Part shown: positions 61,494 through 64,000 of the stretch, piece by piece
Numbering within the stretch: the first letter of the stretch is position 1
Layout: every line of letters begins with the position of its first letter
Assembly: GCF_030444335.1 (NCBI RefSeq)
Contig: NZ_CP128595.1
Location: 930,001-994,000, forward strand
Direction: 5' to 3'
Source of the DNA: Polaribacter huanghezhanensis
GTDB taxonomy: Bacteria > Bacteroidota > Bacteroidia > Flavobacteriales > Flavobacteriaceae
Length of the DNA: 64,000 bases
The notes under the pieces: model-generated
Told to the model about the DNA's origin: nothing
Database searches by the model: none
What the model saw: only the letters and a program-made list of their open reading frames with translations
Translations under genes and position numbers: made by a program

Positions 61494-64000
61494 ATGAGCG
61501 CAAAATTTGCTGAATATAAAGGACTTGACTTACCAAAAGTTGCAGACGAAATTTTAGAATCTTGGGAAAAGAATAACATCTTCGAAAAGAGTATTACATC
61601 ACGTGAAGGAAACGAACCATTTGTGTTTTTTGAAGGACCACCTTCTGCAAACGGTTTACCAGGAGTTCATCACGTTTTAGCACGTGCTATTAAAGATATT
61701 TTTCCGCGTTACAAAACCATGAAAGGTTTTCAAGTAAAGCGTAAAGCTGGTTGGGATACGCACGGTTTACCGGTAGAATTAGGCGTAGAAAAAGAATTGG
61801 GAATTACCAAAGAAGATATTGGAACCAAAATTACCGTTGAAGAATACAACGAAGCGTGTAAAAAAGCTGTAATGCGATATACGGATATTTGGAATGATAT
61901 GACTCGTAAAGTTGGTTATTGGGTAGATATGGAAGATCCATATATTACCTATAAATCAAAATACATGGAATCTGTTTGGTGGTTGTTAAAGGAAATTTAC
62001 AGCAAGAAATTGATGTACAAAGGCTATACAATTCAGCCCTATTCTCCAAAAGCAGGAACCGGATTAAGTTCTCACGAATTAAATCAACCAGGGACCTATC
62101 AAGATGTTACAGATACAACCGTTGTTGCGCAATTTAAAACGATAAAAAACACGTTACCAGCATTTTTACAAGTTGATGGCGATGTACATTTTTTAGCATG
62201 GACAACAACTCCTTGGACGTTGCCAAGTAATACAGCACTAACTGTTGGGCCAAAAATTGAGTATGTGTTAGTTGATACTTTTAATCAATATACATTTGAG
62301 CCTACAAAAGTGGTGTTGGCTAAAAATTTAGTCGGAAAACAATTTGCAGGGAAAAAGTTTAATCAAGTTAAAGATGCAGCAGCATTAGCAAGTTATTCAA
62401 AAGAAGACAAACAAATTCCATATTTAGTTTTAAACGAATTCAAAGGAAAAGATTTAGTCGGAATTAAATACGAGCAATTATTAAAATATGCGTTGCCATA
62501 CGAAAATCCAGAAAATGCTTTTAGAGTAATTTCAGGAGATTTTGTGACCACAGAAGACGGAACAGGAATTGTACATACAGCACCAACTTTTGGAGCAGAT
62601 GATGCAATGGTTGCCAAACAAGCAACACCAGAAATTCCGCCTTTATTAGTGTTAGATGACAACGGGAATCCAGTTCCGTTAGTAGATTTACAAGGAAAAT
62701 TTAGACCAGAGTTGGGTGAGTTTGCTGGTAAATATGTAAAAAACGAATATTACAATGATGGCGAAGCACCAGAGAAGTCTGTTGATGTAGAATTAGCCAT
62801 CAAATTAAAAACAGAAAACAAAGCCTTTAAGGTTGAAAAATATGTGCACAGTTATCCAAATTGTTGGAGAACAGACAAACCTATTTTATATTATCCGTTA
62901 GATTCTTGGTTTATCAAGGTAACAGATGTAAAAGATAGAATGCACGAATTAAATGAAACGATCAACTGGAAACCAGAATCAACAGGAACTGGTCGTTTTG
63001 GAAATTGGTTGAAAAATGCGAATGATTGGAATTTATCTCGTTCTCGTTTTTGGGGAATTCCATTGCCAATCTGGAGAACAGAAGATGGTAAAGAAGAAAT
63101 TATTATTGGTTCTGTAGAAGAATTGAAATCAGAGATGAAACGTGCCGTTGATGCAGGTGTGATGTCTGAGGATATTTTTGCTGAGTTTGAAGTTGGAAAT
63201 ATGTCTGAAGAAAACTATGATAAAATCGATTTGCATAAAAATGTAGTTGATAAAATTACCTTAGTTTCTGCATCAGGAAAACCAATGAACCGCGAAAGTG
63301 ATCTGATTGATGTTTGGTTCGATTCAGGTTCTATGCCTTATGCACAATGGCATTATCCGTTTGAGAATAAAGAATTAATAGACAATAAAGAGTTTTATCC
63401 AGCAGATTTTATTGCAGAAGGAGTAGATCAAACAAGAGGTTGGTTTTACACATTGCATGCCATTGGAACAATGGTTTTTGATTCCGTTGCCTATAAAAAT
63501 GTAGTTTCTAACGGTTTGGTTTTAGATAAAAACGGACAGAAAATGTCGAAGCGTTTAGGAAATGCAACGGATCCTTTTGAAACCTTGAAAACCTACGGCG
63601 CAGATGCAACGCGTTGGTACATGATTAGCAATGCAAATCCGTGGGATAATTTAAAATTTGACTTAGAAGGAATTGCAGAGGTGCGTCGTAAATTCTTCGG
63701 AACGCTGTACAACACATATTCGTTTTTTACTTTGTATGCAAATATTGATAAATTCACGTATGCAGAAGCAGATGTTCCGTTAAACGAACGACCAGAAATA
63801 GATCGTTGGATTTTATCAGAATTACATTCACTTATAAAAAGAGTTGATGCCTTTTATGCAGATTACGAGCCAACAAAAGCAACACGAGCAATTTCTGATT
63901 TTGTGCAAGAATATTTAAGTAATTGGTATGTAAGATTGTGTAGAAGACGTTTTTGGAAAGGCGACTATGAGCAAGATAAAATTTCTGCATATCAAACATT
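61494..64000 (+). CDS. ileS: Isoleucyl-tRNA synthetase (3' end outside window)
   Basis: 835 complete codons are visible from ATG 61494 ([20 protein letters not shown]) to the window edge. The HIGH-type motif is in [24 protein letters not shown]. Then follow [23 protein letters not shown], the CP1 editing region ([41 protein letters not shown]), [54 protein letters not shown], and [20 protein letters not shown] with the KMSKS loop. It charges tRNA-Ile. The expected family length in this phylum is about 1,130 residues. No insertion like the one in leuS is seen in the visible part. TAATTTCG about 30 bp upstream resembles a -7 element. Confidence 0.96.
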   Translation, partial: MSAKFAEYKGLDLPKVADEILESWEKNNIFEKSITSREGNEPFVFFEGPPSANGLPGVHHVLARAIKDIFPRYKTMKGFQVKRKAGWDTHGLPVELGVEKELGITKEDIGTKITVEEYNEACKKAVMRYTDIWNDMTRKVGYWVDMEDPYITYKSKYMESVWWLLKEIYSKKLMYKGYTIQPYSPKAGTGLSSHELNQPGTYQDVTDTTVVAQFKTIKNTLPAFLQVDGDVHFLAWTTTPWTLPSNTALTVGPKIEYVLVDTFNQYTFEPTKVVLAKNLVGKQFAGKKFNQVKDAAALASYSKEDKQIPYLVLNEFKGKDLVGIKYEQLLKYALPYENPENAFRVISGDFVTTEDGTGIVHTAPTFGADDAMVAKQATPEIPPLLVLDDNGNPVPLVDLQGKFRPELGEFAGKYVKNEYYNDGEAPEKSVDVELAIKLKTENKAFKVEKYVHSYPNCWRTDKPILYYPLDSWFIKVTDVKDRMHELNETINWKPESTGTGRFGNWLKNANDWNLSRSRFWGIPLPIWRTEDGKEEIIIGSVEELKSEMKRAVDAGVMSEDIFAEFEVGNMSEENYDKIDLHKNVVDKITLVSASGKPMNRESDLIDVWFDSGSMPYAQWHYPFENKELIDNKEFYPADFIAEGVDQTRGWFYTLHAIGTMVFDSVAYKNVVSNGLVLDKNGQKMSKRLGNATDPFETLKTYGADATRWYMISNANPWDNLKFDLEGIAEVRRKFFGTLYNTYSFFTLYANIDKFTYAEADVPLNERPEIDRWILSELHSLIKRVDAFYADYEPTKATRAISDFVQEYLSNWYVRLCRRRFWKGDYEQDKISAYQT

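Noticed and set aside
62393..62662. Minus-strand ORF of 89 codons within ileS
   Set aside because: It lies wholly inside the conserved editing domain of ileS and has no independent signals.

Overview
The window is AT-rich and densely coded, and every identifiable gene points to a marine-type Flavobacteriaceae (Bacteroidota) chromosome, probably close to Polaribacter or Tenacibaculum (genus is a guess). The evidence is SusC-style TonB receptors with a carboxypeptidase-like N-terminal domain, a type IX secretion sorting domain, DUF4292, DUF2911 and M61 proteins, atpD-atpC separated from the rest of the ATP synthase genes, and about twenty copies of the Bacteroidota -7 promoter element TAnnTTTG in front of genes. 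No rRNA, tRNA, CRISPR array, phage or classical insertion sequence was seen.

Layout. 0-3.4 kb: end of a polysaccharide locus (sugar transferase, GT2 and GT28-like glycosyltransferases) with purD. 3.3-9.8 kb: a PhoR/PhoB-type two-component pair, divergent from a TonB receptor, a surface lipoprotein and a tiny type IX sorting-domain protein, with Pho-box-like 11-bp repeats upstream of the receptor and the lipoprotein. 9.8-23.6 kb: core functions (3'-5' exonuclease, Uup-like ABC-F, a TPR/DUF4292/EnvC cell-envelope operon, thioesterase, HU-CCDC81/SPOR protein, dprA, an atypical kinase-like protein, EamA permease, mfd). 23.7-29 kb: an iron or manganese locus with a DtxR-type repressor, a membrane-anchored DtxR-FeoA fusion and a FeoB split into separate GTPase and permease genes, facing a divergent outer-membrane protein across a perfect palindromic operator. 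29-43.6 kb: RecB/AddA-like helicase-nuclease, kbl, an OmpA/TSP3 protein, atpDC, S9 and M61 peptidases, a BtuB-like receptor. 43.6-52.8 kb: a 57-residue zinc-ribbon protein, rseP, SCO protein, a second Feo system (feoA, feoB, Cys-rich mini-protein) behind a Fur-type operator, an ECF sigma factor with an overlapping membrane protein, tandem DUF2911 genes, EamA permease. 52.9-64 kb: leuS carrying an in-frame insertion, an orphan histidine kinase, enoyl-CoA hydratase, HD hydrolase, bacilliredoxin, TerB-DnaJ protein and the 5' part of ileS.

The most striking item is in leuS. A 504-bp in-frame segment encoding a complete DUF559 (Vsr-like PD-(D/E)XK) nuclease domain lies inside the CP1 editing-domain region. 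It is bounded by inverted repeats, each made of a small hairpin plus the outer arm AATCCTATCC, and a single hairpin-plus-arm copy of the same repeat lies alone behind the bacilliredoxin gene at 59.6 kb. This looks like a small mobile element, a nuclease gene plus REP-like ends, that can live in frame inside an essential gene. Two other families of paired intergenic palindromes (core CTCGACTCCGCTCGA, and core GTCATTCCTGCGAAGGCAGG) are also present.
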